A stretch of 64,000 nt of DNA from an uncultured Armatimonadota bacterium (GCA_903927025.1 CAIYLG010000061.1:45050-109049), one strand, 5' to 3'. Numbered from the stretch's first letter, positions 8,977-18,488 are shown. Program-made: numbers and translations. The notes: generated by a model from the sequence alone, not told the origin.

Positions 8977-10449
8977 ATGCACGACAACGACTCAATTAAG
9001 CAAGTGCTCCTGCGCGATTTGACGCGTAGGAAGCTTTTGAAGAATGCTGGATACGGCATCGGATCCTTGGCGCTGGGAGCGATGCTCAGCGAATCTGGGC
9101 TAGGCGCGTTTCAGGGTCAGAAAACCCACCGAACGGACCCGTTCGCACCGAAGATCCCCCACTTTGCGCCCAAAGCAAAGCGCGTGATCTATCTGTTCAT
9201 GGCAGGTGCGCCTTCCCAGATCGATTTGTTCGACCGAAAGCCCCTGTTGCAGAAGCACAATGGAGAGCCGATTCCCGCTGAATTCACCAAGGGCGAGCGT
9301 TTTGCCTTCATCAAGGGCACCCCTCGGCTTCTGGGCTCACCTCACGAATTCACCAAGTCCGGCAAGTGCGGGCACGAGATCTCCAACATTCTCCCCGGAC
9401 TTCAGAGTATTGCAGACGAGGTGGCGATCATTCGGTCCATGCATACGGACCAGTTCAATCACGCCCCCGCTCAATTGTTCATGAACACCGGCAGTCAGTT
9501 GCCAGGACGCCCGGCGATGGGGTCATGGTTGACCTATGGCCTCGGGAGCGAGTGCGAGGATCTTCCTGGCTTCGTCGTGCTCATCTCTGGGCAGAACAAT
9601 CCAGACGGAGGCAAATCCTGCTGGAGTAGCGGCTTCTTGCCATCGACCTATCAGGGAGTTGAGTTCCGATCGAAGGGGGACCCTGTTCTGTATGTCTCCG
9701 ACCCTAAGGGAATCCGCCCGGCAACCCGCCGAGAAGAGCTGGACGCACTCAACGACCTGAACAAGATGCGCGAGAACGAGGTCGGTGACCCAGAGATCGA
9801 GACCCGGATTGCCGCCTATGAGATGGCGTACAAGATGCAGACGAGCGTGCCAGACCTGATGGATATCTCGAAGGAGCCGAAAGAGGTTCACGAGATGTAT
9901 GGCACTCAGCCTGGGCAGTCCTCTTTCGCCAATAACTGCCTTCTTGCCCGGCGGCTTGTGGAGCGAGGAGTCCGGTTCGTTCAGCTTTACCACCGCGGCT
10001 GGGACCACCATGGCGAGGCCGAATTTGACGACCTGACTCATGGTTTGCCCAAACTCTGCCGAGAGACAGACAAAGCCGCCACTGCCCTCATTACCGACCT
10101 TAAGCGGCGCGGACTCTTGGACGAAACCCTGGTCGTGTGGACCGGCGAATTTGGCCGAACCCCCATGAACGAGGCACGCGACGGTTCCAAGTTCCTCGGT
10201 CGAGACCACCATCCCCACGCCTACTCCCTTTGGATGGCAGGCGGCGGAATCAAGCCAGGGCTAGCCTACGGAACCACTGACGAACTGGGCTACAACGTCG
10301 CCACCGACGGCGTCCACGTCCATGACCTCAACGCGTCGATACTCCACCTGATGGGGATGGATCACACGAGACTTACGTATAAGTTTCAGGGAAGAAACTT
10401 CCGCTTAACGGATGTACATGGGGAAGTAGTCCATAAGTTGTTCGCGTAA
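8977..10449 (+). CDS. DUF1501 family protein, Tat-exported
   Basis: The 490 residues start with a twin-arginine-like leader ([20 protein letters not shown], about 15-34). The body has the alkaline-phosphatase/sulfatase-like DUF1501 features: [50 protein letters not shown] and [21 protein letters not shown]. The conserved His/Asp residues suggest a metal site. It starts two bases after the DUF1549/DUF1553 stop, so the two are certainly cotranscribed and likely act together outside the cytoplasm. Substrate unknown. Confidence 0.9.
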   Translation: MHDNDSIKQVLLRDLTRRKLLKNAGYGIGSLALGAMLSESGLGAFQGQKTHRTDPFAPKIPHFAPKAKRVIYLFMAGAPSQIDLFDRKPLLQKHNGEPIPAEFTKGERFAFIKGTPRLLGSPHEFTKSGKCGHEISNILPGLQSIADEVAIIRSMHTDQFNHAPAQLFMNTGSQLPGRPAMGSWLTYGLGSECEDLPGFVVLISGQNNPDGGKSCWSSGFLPSTYQGVEFRSKGDPVLYVSDPKGIRPATRREELDALNDLNKMRENEVGDPEIETRIAAYEMAYKMQTSVPDLMDISKEPKEVHEMYGTQPGQSSFANNCLLARRLVERGVRFVQLYHRGWDHHGEAEFDDLTHGLPKLCRETDKAATALITDLKRRGLLDETLVVWTGEFGRTPMNEARDGSKFLGRDHHPHAYSLWMAGGGIKPGLAYGTTDELGYNVATDGVHVHDLNASILHLMGMDHTRLTYKFQGRNFRLTDVHGEVVHKLFA

Positions 10450-10499
10450 GGTTGGTCGCTCCGAACCTTCCATTATCTCGTTTGCAACTCTGGCATGGT

Positions 10500-10620
10500 C
10501 GCTCGGCGCTGGCCGTTCTTCTTCCAGCGCCTTCGATCAACGCTCGCGCCCCGCTGCGCGGATCAGCTTGTCCCGACTTCAGTCGGGAGACGCTTCCAGA
10601 AGAACGGACAGCGCCGAGCG
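10500..10620. repeat. 121-bp multi-stem inverted-repeat element
   Basis: Outer arms 10500-10522 and 10598-10620 are inverted copies with one mismatch in 23. Inside lies a perfect 8-bp hairpin (TCCCGACT / AGTCGGGA, 10571-10588) and a GC-rich stem-prone stretch. It sits between the convergent DUF1501 gene and folC. It could be a bidirectional terminator, a REP-like element or a small MITE. Nothing else is seen in 10450-10731. Confidence 0.6.
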
Positions 10621-10731
10621 AACGTGCGAAGTTGTAGTCAGGAAGAAACGACGAATCAAGCGATGAAAGTTAGAGGTGGCAGAGTCGAAAGCGAGAAAGC
10701 TTTAGATTCAAGCGACTGTTGGAAGCATTGA

Positions 10732-12009
10732 CTAACCACCTATTCCCCTAATCACCTCTCCCACCATATAAAACGACCCTGTCACCAGCACGATATCGTC
10801 TGGCTGAGACTCGGCGACCGCGGCATCCACGCCGTCCATCACTGATTCATGACCTGTAACAGTAGAGAAGGTCTTTTGAAGATGCTCCACCATGTCCGGC
10901 ACCGGTGTGGAGCGGTGGAAGGAGATGGGAACCACATGAACCGTTGAAACCTGATCTTTGAGCTGCACAAAGAACTGTTCGGGCTCATGACCCTGGAGCA
11001 TGTTGGTCACCAAGATACAGCGTTTAGCACCGTACTCTGCCTCCAGCGCCTGACGCAGCACGGCAAGTGCGTCGGGGTTATGGGCGCCGTCCAACAGGAT
11101 CGTTCGCCCTCGATATTGGATTCTTTGGAACCGACCAGGGATCGTGGCCGCCGCTGCACCCGTTTGGATGCTCTCCTCATCTTTGAGTGCTCCGGCCGCG
11201 TCCAGTGCGGCAACCGCGAGGGTGAGGTTGTGCTCTTGAATTTGCCCAACCAGGGAGGGGAATAGGCCGCTGTGGGTTCCGTTCGGTGTGGTAACCGCGT
11301 GTTGATCCTTGTCCCACAGCACCTCATGTCCCCATCTCCAAATTGGAGCGGTGTTCGCTTGGGCAACTTCGGTCACCACTTCAAGCGCGTCGGGAGGTAA
11401 GTCTCCCACGATCACCGGGACCCCAGGCTTGATCACTCCAGCCTTCTCAAATGCGATTTTGGCTCTCGTGTCGCCCAGGATATGCATGTGATCTAAGCCG
11501 ATGCTGACGATGATGCTGGCACAGGGCGTCACCACTGACGTGGCATCTAGGCGTCCGCCGAGACCTACTTCCAGCGCGACCCACTCCGCATGCCTTTGCT
11601 TCCAATATTGAAAGCCGATGGCGGTCTTAAATTCAAACTCGGTGATGCCGCCAAACTCAGAATCGGTGAGTGAATCGGCAACTGGAATCAGCGCCTCCGT
11701 GAGGTCTGCCAGTTCCTGTTTGCCAATCAGTTCGCGCCCAAACTGAACGCGCTCGCGGGGATCCACCACGAAAGGGCTAAAGAAAGAACCGGTTCGGTAA
11801 CCAGACTCCACCAGGATGCTTTGCAGAAACGCGGTGGTTGAACCTTTGCCATTGGTTCCCGCAACGTGGATGAATTGAGGGCCCGAAGGGTTGCCAATGC
11901 TCTGATCGAGTCCAGCGCGGTGGACAAACTCCTGCATACGGTCAAGTCCGAGTCTCCAGCCGCGCGGTTCAAGGGCGGCAATATAGGCAAGCGCCTGTTC
12001 GTAGGTCAT
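10732..12009 (-). CDS. folC: bifunctional folylpolyglutamate/dihydrofolate synthase
   Basis: Adds glutamate to dihydropteroate or folates, an ATP-dependent Mur-ligase-type reaction. The 425 residues carry the P-loop HVAGTNGKGSTTAFLQS (around 48-64), the SPFVVDPRERVQ loop, the ALEVGLGGRLDATSVV segment and SIGLDHMHILGDT, then C-terminal RTILLDGAHNPDALAVL. All are diagnostic of FolC. It is transcribed alone, convergent with the DUF1501 gene and divergent from the cytochrome pair. Confidence 0.96.
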   Translation of the reverse strand: MTYEQALAYIAALEPRGWRLGLDRMQEFVHRAGLDQSIGNPSGPQFIHVAGTNGKGSTTAFLQSILVESGYRTGSFFSPFVVDPRERVQFGRELIGKQELADLTEALIPVADSLTDSEFGGITEFEFKTAIGFQYWKQRHAEWVALEVGLGGRLDATSVVTPCASIIVSIGLDHMHILGDTRAKIAFEKAGVIKPGVPVIVGDLPPDALEVVTEVAQANTAPIWRWGHEVLWDKDQHAVTTPNGTHSGLFPSLVGQIQEHNLTLAVAALDAAGALKDEESIQTGAAAATIPGRFQRIQYRGRTILLDGAHNPDALAVLRQALEAEYGAKRCILVTNMLQGHEPEQFFVQLKDQVSTVHVVPISFHRSTPVPDMVEHLQKTFSTVTGHESVMDGVDAAVAESQPDDIVLVTGSFYMVGEVIRGIGG

Positions 12010-12118
12010 TGGAGAATCGATGCTCGCTTAAGTGCAGGAACTGTGAAGCGATCCTCATGAATTTTACCAGCGAGCAATTGGACGTAGCCGCCACGAAGGC
12101 GATACGTCTAAAGGGATC

Positions 12119-12805
12119 ATGGCTCTTCAAACACGCTCCGTACTTGCGATCACCAGCTGGGTAGTCCTGGCCGCGGCCTTGGGGTTTCAGGGTGTGCAGG
12201 CGCAACAGTCGGGCGGATCGCGGCTGAGAGGAAAGCAACAGGCTCCGCAGCCGCTGCCAAGCGTCCAAGACCGGATTGATCGGCTTCAAACCGGTATTCA
12301 AAATGCCGTGGACGATCTCACGATGACGAATCTGAGAGAGATGAATGGGACCGATTCAAACGGGAAGCCAATCAAGATCAAGGTAAAAGCAACGTTTGGG
12401 CTGAGCCGGACGCCGACGATTCTGCTTCAGCACAACGGTGTCCTTCGCGACTCCAGGGTGCCAGCGTTCAACATGCAGGTTGAGTTCTACGCCGTAAGCT
12501 GCAGCGGAAAGCCTCTCAATGAGAAGCTCATGTCGCTTCACCCCGATTTTGGAGGATACGCAAGATTGTCCAAGCCTGAGGCTCAACAGGAGGTCGTTTC
12601 CTTTGCGACCAAGGCTGTAAAACCGCTGAGGTCAGATCAGGTTTACCGTGGTCTTGTGGATGGGTGCGAAGCGCAGGCGAAAGCGCTGAAGCTTTCTAAG
12701 CCGGAGTGTCTGTCCTGCCATCCGGGGATGCGGGTTGGCGACCCCGCCGCGATCCTTGTTTACTTGGTGCGCCCGGTGAAAAGCGGCAAAGTGTCGATCC
12801 ACTGA
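12119..12805 (+). CDS. exported CxxCH cytochrome-like protein, copy 1 (DUF3365/Tll0287-like?)
   Basis: The 228 residues begin with a clear signal peptide (about 1-29, ending near VQAQQS). A segment AVDDLTMTNLREMNG lies around 62-76, and a single c-type heme site KPECLSCHPGM sits near the C terminus. The layout, a sensory-like domain followed by one late CxxCH, resembles DUF3365 heme proteins, but this is tentative. An AAGGGA ribosome-binding sequence precedes the ATG. A second, clearly homologous gene follows 33 bases later. Confidence 0.7.
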   Translation: MALQTRSVLAITSWVVLAAALGFQGVQAQQSGGSRLRGKQQAPQPLPSVQDRIDRLQTGIQNAVDDLTMTNLREMNGTDSNGKPIKIKVKATFGLSRTPTILLQHNGVLRDSRVPAFNMQVEFYAVSCSGKPLNEKLMSLHPDFGGYARLSKPEAQQEVVSFATKAVKPLRSDQVYRGLVDGCEAQAKALKLSKPECLSCHPGMRVGDPAAILVYLVRPVKSGKVSIH

Positions 12806-12838
12806 ACTGGCTTCTAAACCATCAGGAATTGAAAAGTC

Positions 12839-13477
12839 ATGATGCAACTTACATCTCGAACCCTCCTGGCGGGAGGAGGGTGGCTCGCCTTTGGAGGCGA
12901 GCTGGGCTATCAGGGCCTCCAACTGAAGCGCTTCCCGGAGAACCTCAGCCCGGAGGCGCAGTTTTCGGAGTTGCACAGAGCGCTTCAAAGTGCCATGGAC
13001 GACCTCACGATGACCAACCTGAGGGAAATGACGACGGTGGATCCAAATGGCAAGAAGCAGACCATCAAAGTGAGTCCCACCTTCGGAATCAGTCGCTCGG
13101 TCCCAATCGCAATGCGCCACAACGGTGTGATTCGTGACTCAGGAGAGGTGTTTGTCCAGAATGTGCCCGAGTTTTACGGTCTGAGTTCCAAGGGAGAGCC
13201 GCTTGACGGCAAGAACTTGACCCTTCATTCGGACCTCGGCTTTCATGCTCGAGGCGCCAAGCCTGAATTCAAAGAAGCTGTCTTGAACTTCGCCAAGAAG
13301 GCGATTCGTCCCCTGAAGTCGAAGGAGGTCTATCGGGGCCTCATCAGCGGCTACACAGCCCAAGCTCGTGCGATCAAGCTATCAAAGCCCGAGTGCCTTT
13401 CCTGCCATCCCGGGATGAAAAAAGGTGACAATGCAGCCATCATCGTCTATCTGAATCGAACACCCGGTAAGAGTTAA
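12839..13477 (+). CDS. CxxCH cytochrome-like protein, tandem paralogue (copy 2)
   Basis: The 212-residue product shares with its upstream neighbour the stretch AMDDLTMTNLREM, the TFGISR / HNGVIRDS region, the VYRGLISGYTAQARAIKL region and the heme site KPECLSCHPGM. The pair is therefore a local duplication. Its N terminus is shorter and less hydrophobic (LLAGGGWLAFGGELGYQGLQ), so export is less certain than for copy 1. No partner oxidoreductase is adjacent. One possibility is periplasmic redox or gas sensing, but no function is shown. Confidence 0.68.
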   Translation: MMQLTSRTLLAGGGWLAFGGELGYQGLQLKRFPENLSPEAQFSELHRALQSAMDDLTMTNLREMTTVDPNGKKQTIKVSPTFGISRSVPIAMRHNGVIRDSGEVFVQNVPEFYGLSSKGEPLDGKNLTLHSDLGFHARGAKPEFKEAVLNFAKKAIRPLKSKEVYRGLISGYTAQARAIKLSKPECLSCHPGMKKGDNAAIIVYLNRTPGKS

Positions 13478-13522
13478 TAAACGCGCAGGAGGTTTGGTGA
13501 GGTATCTTATTGTTCTTCAAGT

Positions 13523-13598
13523 CGGGGCGTGGCGCAGTTGGTAGCGCGCGTGCTTTGGGAGCATGAGGTCGCACGTTCGAATCGTGTCGCCCCGACCA
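13523..13598 (+). tRNA. tRNA-Pro (anticodon TGG)
   Basis: A 76-nt cloverleaf can be folded: acceptor CGGGGCG (13523-13529) with CGCCCCG (13588-13594), D-arm with AGTTGGTAGC, anticodon stem CGTGC/GCATG around the loop TTTGGGA (anticodon TGG), and T-arm GCACG TTCGAAT CGTGT. Discriminator A13595 and an encoded CCA at 13596-13598 complete it. Confidence 0.95.
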
Positions 13599-13976
13599 TC
13601 TCCAACAGCCGGATGCAAACATCCACCATGAAGAGGTAACTGCATCACAAATTTCTCCGGCAGATGCCTGCAATCGTAGGGCTGGCTTTTGCCTCATGCC
13701 ATCCAGTTTGAGATTCGAGCGACCCGGTAAGCCCTCCATTTGCTTTCAAGCAACAAGATTTTTGGATCGGTCCCCTCGCCTGCCTGCGGCGGGAGAGGGA
13801 AGAGTGAGGGTGGTTCAGGAGATCGCGCCCCTGGCCCTTTGTTTGCATGGAAACCTGCAGTATTTGAACCTGGACTGCCCTGCCTCACACTTCCGGACAC
13901 AACCGGTCTGCAACCGACCTTCCCTTTGACCGTCACCTGCGTAAAACACCTGTCATCCGGGTTACTCTAAAACCCT
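13599..13976. other. intergenic region with a GC-rich hairpin, no gene
   Basis: No convincing gene is seen between the tRNA and the DUF486 gene. An imperfect GC-rich hairpin lies at about 13771-13800 (TCCCCTCGCC ... GGCGGGAGAGGGA), followed by GAGTGAGGGTGGTT. This is the look of the dispersed intergenic hairpin repeats found in many genomes. Confidence 0.5.
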
Positions 13977-14315
13977 ATGAAGAAGGTTTTGGCATGCGTC
14001 GCCCTCCTGGCTTGCTCCAACATGTTCATGAACGCCGCGTGGTATGGGCATTTGAAGTTCAAGCACTCAGCACTATGGCTGGTGATCCTCAGCAGTTGGG
14101 GAATTGCCTTCTTTGAGTACTGCCTTCAAGTACCTGCCAATCGAATCGGTAGCGATACGCTTTCGGTCACTCAACTCAAAGTGATCCAAGAGGTGCTTTC
14201 GCTGAGCACCTTCGCTCTCTTCTCGTTTGCTGTCTTTAGAGAGAAGCCGACCATCAATCAGGGAATCGCCTTCGTGCTGATCATCGCCGCGGCTTATTTT
14301 GCGGTGAAAAAGTAG
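13977..14315 (+). CDS. DMT-superfamily membrane protein, DUF486
   Basis: A 112-residue integral membrane protein with four predicted hydrophobic segments (about 5-20, 30-50, 70-87, 93-109). The sequence ALWLVILSSWGIAFFEYCLQVPANRIG and the later VIQEVLSLSTFALFSFAVF ... INQGIAFVLIIAAAYFAV match DUF486, a small relative of EamA/SMR transporters. Substrate unknown. It is a single-gene unit. Confidence 0.9.
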   Translation: MKKVLACVALLACSNMFMNAAWYGHLKFKHSALWLVILSSWGIAFFEYCLQVPANRIGSDTLSVTQLKVIQEVLSLSTFALFSFAVFREKPTINQGIAFVLIIAAAYFAVKK

Positions 14316-14324
14316 GTTGAACGA

Positions 14325-14525
14325 TCACTTTTTAAACGCCAGCAAAACGACGACCAGGGCAAAGCAGATAATTCCGGCGACGATGGCAATTTGACTCATT
14401 TGCTGTTTGCGTTTGATGCGTCGTGACATCTGCCTTGCAATTCGACCTCGCTCCGGCGGCGTGCAGACTGGACATCGGCGACGCCCTTCCGGGAGCTCTT
14501 GATTGCAAAAGGGGCAGACTGGCAC
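14325..14525 (-). CDS. small zinc-ribbon, single-pass membrane protein
   Basis: The 66-residue product has an N-terminal zinc ribbon with two Cys pairs (C4/C7 and C18/C21), a basic stretch (RRIKRKQQ, about 35-42) and one C-terminal membrane helix (about 44-63). It ends 9 bases from the convergent DUF486 gene. The layout suggests a membrane-anchored cytoplasmic zinc ribbon. No function can be assigned. Confidence 0.65.
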   Translation of the reverse strand: MPVCPFCNQELPEGRRRCPVCTPPERGRIARQMSRRIKRKQQMSQIAIVAGIICFALVVVLLAFKK

Positions 14526-14712
14526 ACGACATTATAAGTAGTCCGTGGTCCAAATTCCAAGTCGGTACGAATTCTTATTTGAAGTTATTTAGATGATTCT
14601 TAACGGACAGCAACGATACGAGGTAACCGAATGTACTCCGATTGGTCGGAATCTGCATGAACTACCAGGGATATTGCTGTGTTCGGTATTAACGCCTTAC
14701 CTGCAAACTCTG

Positions 14713-16146
14713 TCAAGCCGCGGAAGCGACAACTTGAACTGCCAGTGCCAAAGCTTTTTCGCGCACTCTAACGACCTCTCCAATGATGATTGCCGCAGGT
14801 GGGACGCACTCTGTGGCAAGGCTGACAATGTCCTCCAGTGTGCCGGTTACGACAGTTTGGTTTGGCAGAGTGCCATTCGAAACAATGGCAACTGGTGTCG
14901 ACGGATCACGACCGTACTCCAGGAGTCGCTCTACGATCAGGGGAAGACGTTCGACCCCCATTAGAAAGACTGCAGTTGGAATCGCCGCTGCCGCCGCCCA
15001 CGGAATGCCGTCTCCAGCCTTGTCGTCGGCTTCTTGACCCGCGAATACGGCGAATGCCGTCGAGATTCCTCGGTGAGTCACCGGAATGAAGGCTGCCTCC
15101 GCCGCCGCCACCGCTGAGCTGATCCCCGGAACAACCTCAAAGGCGATACCTGCCTGAGCGAGGGCAAGAATCTCTTCGCCACCCCGACCAAAAACGAATG
15201 GATCTCCACCCTTGAGGCGGACGACCACCTTTCCGCGCTGTGCGTGAGCGATCAACTGATCGTGGATCGACTGTTGCCGCCCACGTCCAGGAGTTCCGCG
15301 ATCCTTGCCTGCGTAGATGCACTCGGCACCGGGTGGTGCATAGCCCAGCAGAATGGGATTCACCAATCGATCGTAAAGCACCACGTCGGCACGGCGAAGG
15401 ATCTCCGCGGCGCGGACGGTAATCAGGCCCGGGTCGCCCGGCCCAGCTCCGACGATATAAACCTTCTGGGGATCCACGGATTGCGGTTCGGCTGCGATCA
15501 CGGCCGCACGTCGCAGCATTGATCGAAATTCCGCGTCGGCAGCCTCTTCTCCTTGCGAAGCTAGGACATGGGGAACCTTGGAGTCAATAACCTGCTCCCA
15601 AAATCGCTGACGAATCTTGTAGGAGGGAAGCGTTGCCTTAACTTCAGGTCGACGATCTCCCAAGAATTCGGCCAATGCTCCGACGTTCTCCGTGAGGATC
15701 TCGCTGACGATACGATTTCTCACTCGCTGGGCAAGTGCCGGAGAGCACCCGGCACTGGAAATAGCCACCTGCATGGGTCCGCTCTTGGCGATGGCCGCCA
15801 TGATGAAGTTGCAGTTGACTGGATCATCCACTGAGTTGGTCAGCTTCTGAGCGGCATTGCCGAGCTTGTACACCCAGGCATTGACCTCGGGGTTGTTCGT
15901 TGCCGCAATCACCATGAATGCGCCGTCAATGTCCCTTGGCTCGAAGGCACGCGGGATCCAGGTAATCGTTCCCTCTGAAACCCAGGCTTGCACCTCGGGC
16001 GAGATCTCTGGCGACACTACGGTGATGCGCGCGCCGGTTGGAATAAGAGAATTCAGTTTTTCGATCGCAACGAATCCGCCGCCAACAAGGGTGATGGCGC
16101 GCCCCGTTAGGTGCAGATAGACCGGATGGTAGTGGGTATACGGCAA
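14713..16146 (-). CDS. cysG: siroheme synthase, precorrin-2 dehydrogenase/ferrochelatase + uroporphyrinogen-III C-methyltransferase
   Basis: Makes siroheme for the sulfite reductase encoded just upstream. The 477 residues show the CysG order. First is the Rossmann dehydrogenase/chelatase domain (ITLVGGGFVAIEKLNSL near 16-32, then ATNNPEVNAWV and the SSAGCSPALAQRVRNRI segment). Then, from about 225, comes the SAM-dependent methyltransferase (VYIVGAGPGDPGLITVRAAE, VVRLKGGDPFVFGRGGEE, VVPGISSAVAAAEAAFIPVTHRG). It begins 3 bases after sir, so it closes the cys operon. Confidence 0.95.
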   Translation of the reverse strand: MPYTHYHPVYLHLTGRAITLVGGGFVAIEKLNSLIPTGARITVVSPEISPEVQAWVSEGTITWIPRAFEPRDIDGAFMVIAATNNPEVNAWVYKLGNAAQKLTNSVDDPVNCNFIMAAIAKSGPMQVAISSAGCSPALAQRVRNRIVSEILTENVGALAEFLGDRRPEVKATLPSYKIRQRFWEQVIDSKVPHVLASQGEEAADAEFRSMLRRAAVIAAEPQSVDPQKVYIVGAGPGDPGLITVRAAEILRRADVVLYDRLVNPILLGYAPPGAECIYAGKDRGTPGRGRQQSIHDQLIAHAQRGKVVVRLKGGDPFVFGRGGEEILALAQAGIAFEVVPGISSAVAAAEAAFIPVTHRGISTAFAVFAGQEADDKAGDGIPWAAAAAIPTAVFLMGVERLPLIVERLLEYGRDPSTPVAIVSNGTLPNQTVVTGTLEDIVSLATECVPPAAIIIGEVVRVREKALALAVQVVASAA

Positions 16147-16149
16147 CGG

Positions 16150-17748
16150 TTAAGCTCCTGCTGGTGTCACGCCTTCTGCAAAGGTCGTCTTCATGAGCGC
16201 GGCGAGTTCCGCATCGGAATGCCGGTCCACAAAGTCGCTGAAGTCATCTTCCTCGTCCCGCTTCTCGACGTAGCCGTTCAGCAGGTTTTCAAGTGCGACC
16301 TTGACGTCAGTCGCCGGCACTTTGCGCCATATTGCGCGTACAAATTTCGAATCGGCACCCAGCCGTCCCCCAAGGGAAACGTCGTACCCTTCCACTGAAA
16401 CACCGCCTCCCTGCTTGACAAGGCATCCCTGAAGGCCAATGTTGCCGATGTGGTGCTGTCCGCAAGAGTTCGGGCAGCCGTTTAGGTTGATGCGAATGGG
16501 CTCGTCAATGCTAACGGTCTTTTCAAGGTGCTCCACAATCTCCACGATCAGCTTCTTGGTCTCGGTGAGAGCCAGGTTGCAGAATTCATTGCCAGTGCAG
16601 GCCACAGCTGCGCGACGAATCGGTGACGGGTCAGTGTCCAATCCTGCATCGGTGAGGGCGCGCCGAACAGCATCCACGTTTGCCTGAGCAATGTCTGAGA
16701 ACAGCAGGTTCTGCTGGTTGGTGGTTCTCACGACACCCTGGCCAAATTGATCCGCAATTCTTGCCGCTTCCTCAACCTGCTCATCTGTCAGGCGCCCGCT
16801 AAGCACAGTTGCGCCCACCCAGTAAAGTCCCTCTTGTCTTTGTGCGTGGACTCCGATGTGATCCCGGAACGCGCGTCGGGGCTGCGGCCAGTCCTCACCC
16901 TTGTCAGGCGACCAACTCAGCCGTCCGCGAACCTCTTCCTCAAATCGCTCTATCCCCCACTCGTCGACTAAGAACTTCAGGCGAGCTTTCTTTCGGTTCT
17001 CCCGGTTGCCGTTGTCTCGGAAGATGCCAACTACGGACTCAAACACACTGAGAAGCTGATCTGGTGGTACGAACATATCCAGCGGCTTGGCAAAGAAGGG
17101 ACGTGCAGAGAGGCCCCCACCAACCCGAACCTGGAATCCATGCTCGACGCTTCCATCCAGACGCTTTCGGGTAACGCCAGTAGCGCCGATGTCGTTTATC
17201 TCTGGTTGAGCGCAGTGTTGGGTGCATCCTGAAATCGCAGTTTTGAACTTGCGGGGAAGATCAGAGTAGTCCTTGTTCGTCAAGAAGAACCCGTTGATCT
17301 GATTGACCCAAGGCCGGGCGTCAAACACCTCGGTCGGATCAATTCCCGCCACCGGGCACCCGGTGACGTTGCGGAAAATATCTCCGCAGGCGCCAGCGGT
17401 GCTGATGCCCACGCGATCAAACCGCTCAAGAATATCCGGGAGATCCTCCACTGTCAGCCAGTGAAACTGGAAGTTTTGGCGGGTGGTGATGTCGGTGATT
17501 CCGCGAGCGAAGTCTCGGGTCACCCCAGCAACGGTTCGAAGCTGGTCAGAGGTAAGGACGCCGCCTGGCACCTTGATTCGGAGCATGAAGTGGCCCTCGT
17601 TGGGCTTTTGCTGGTACAGGCCGTACCATCGCATTCGGAGGAAGTCGTCCGGATCAATGCTCGAAAAGCCAGTCTTGGCGTAACGACTTATGTTCTCGAG
17701 GACGTCTAGGCCATCCTGTTCCTTCTTGATTCTTTCGTTTTCGTTCAT
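16150..17748 (-). CDS. sir: ferredoxin-type sulfite reductase, siroheme/[4Fe-4S] hemoprotein
   Basis: Reduces sulfite to sulfide with six electrons. The 532 residues have two ferredoxin-like half-domains (LRIKVPGGVLTSDQLRTVAG; EGLYWVGATVLSGRLTDEQVEE). The cluster/siroheme cysteines lie in ACTGNEFCNLALTETK and NLNGCPNSCGQHHIGN. Nitrite reductases have the same architecture, but linkage to cysH, cysN, cysD and cysG favours sulfite. The start at 17748 gives ATGA overlap with the cysH stop; a longer frame to 17799 is open but lies within cysH. Confidence 0.9.
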   Translation of the reverse strand: MNENERIKKEQDGLDVLENISRYAKTGFSSIDPDDFLRMRWYGLYQQKPNEGHFMLRIKVPGGVLTSDQLRTVAGVTRDFARGITDITTRQNFQFHWLTVEDLPDILERFDRVGISTAGACGDIFRNVTGCPVAGIDPTEVFDARPWVNQINGFFLTNKDYSDLPRKFKTAISGCTQHCAQPEINDIGATGVTRKRLDGSVEHGFQVRVGGGLSARPFFAKPLDMFVPPDQLLSVFESVVGIFRDNGNRENRKKARLKFLVDEWGIERFEEEVRGRLSWSPDKGEDWPQPRRAFRDHIGVHAQRQEGLYWVGATVLSGRLTDEQVEEAARIADQFGQGVVRTTNQQNLLFSDIAQANVDAVRRALTDAGLDTDPSPIRRAAVACTGNEFCNLALTETKKLIVEIVEHLEKTVSIDEPIRINLNGCPNSCGQHHIGNIGLQGCLVKQGGGVSVEGYDVSLGGRLGADSKFVRAIWRKVPATDVKVALENLLNGYVEKRDEEDDFSDFVDRHSDAELAALMKTTFAEGVTPAGA

Positions 17749-18467
17749 GCTTTTCGTGAGTGCAGACCGCACTCTTTGTGCTCTGGGGATTCCCACCACC
17801 AGCGCCCAGCTCGAATATCCTCGCCTGGCTTAACCGCTCGGGTGCAGGGAGCACATCCGATGCTGGGAAATCCAGAATCATGCAGGGCGTTGTAGGGGAC
17901 CTGATTGACTTTGATGTAGTTCCAAACTTGCAGTTCCGACCAGTCCGCCAAGGGGCTAATCTTCTTGATTCCACCGTGCTCAAGGTCAATTTCGACCTTA
18001 GGGAGATGCTTCCGAGTGACGGATTGCTCGCGCCGCAGCCCTGTGATCCAAGCTCGATGCCCCACCAAGGCACGCTTTAATGGCTCAACCTTACGGATGT
18101 GGCAGCACTCCTTTCGGTTGCTGATACTGGCAAAAAAGGAGTTCGGCCCCTTCTCCGATAGGAGGCTCTGAAGATCGGTGCCATCCGGTGTAAAGATCTC
18201 AAAGCGAGTGTTGTATCGCGCCCTACAGAGGTCCATCACATCGTATGTCTCTTGATGCAGTCGCCCTGTATCCAGCACAAAGATCCGTGGATTCGGGGTC
18301 AGCTTCGCCAACATGTCCACTAAAACCACATCCTCCGCACCAAAGCTACACGCGAGGGAGACGTCATTGCCAAACTCTTCCAGCGCCCATTTTAGGACTT
18401 CCTGGGGAGTCGCTAGTTCGCCGTTCAGCGACTGCTCAAATTCCGTGGTTGGGGTTGTTGGAAGCAT
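17745..18467 (-). CDS. cysH: assimilatory adenylyl-sulfate (APS) reductase
   Basis: Reduces activated sulfate to sulfite. The 240 residues include the PP-loop-like SLACSFGAEDVVLVDML (37-53), the C121-C122 pair and C205/C208 (GCAPC) of the [4Fe-4S] cluster, and the catalytic C233 in the KECGLH tail. Four cluster cysteines mark the APS-using, Fe-S type rather than the PAPS-using enzyme, in line with no cysC in the operon. It lies between cysN (180 bases upstream) and sir (4-base overlap). Confidence 0.93.
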   Translation of the reverse strand: MLPTTPTTEFEQSLNGELATPQEVLKWALEEFGNDVSLACSFGAEDVVLVDMLAKLTPNPRIFVLDTGRLHQETYDVMDLCRARYNTRFEIFTPDGTDLQSLLSEKGPNSFFASISNRKECCHIRKVEPLKRALVGHRAWITGLRREQSVTRKHLPKVEIDLEHGGIKKISPLADWSELQVWNYIKVNQVPYNALHDSGFPSIGCAPCTRAVKPGEDIRAGRWWWESPEHKECGLHSRKA

Positions 18468-18488
18468 GGTGGTGGTCGCTAAACCGTG

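Noticed and set aside
14593..14964. Plus-strand open frame of 123 codons
   Set aside because: It runs antisense over the 3' end of cysG, has no family features, and cysG is certain.
16150..17748. Ferredoxin-nitrite reductase
   Set aside because: Same fold, but the cysDNH-cysG operon context favours sulfite.
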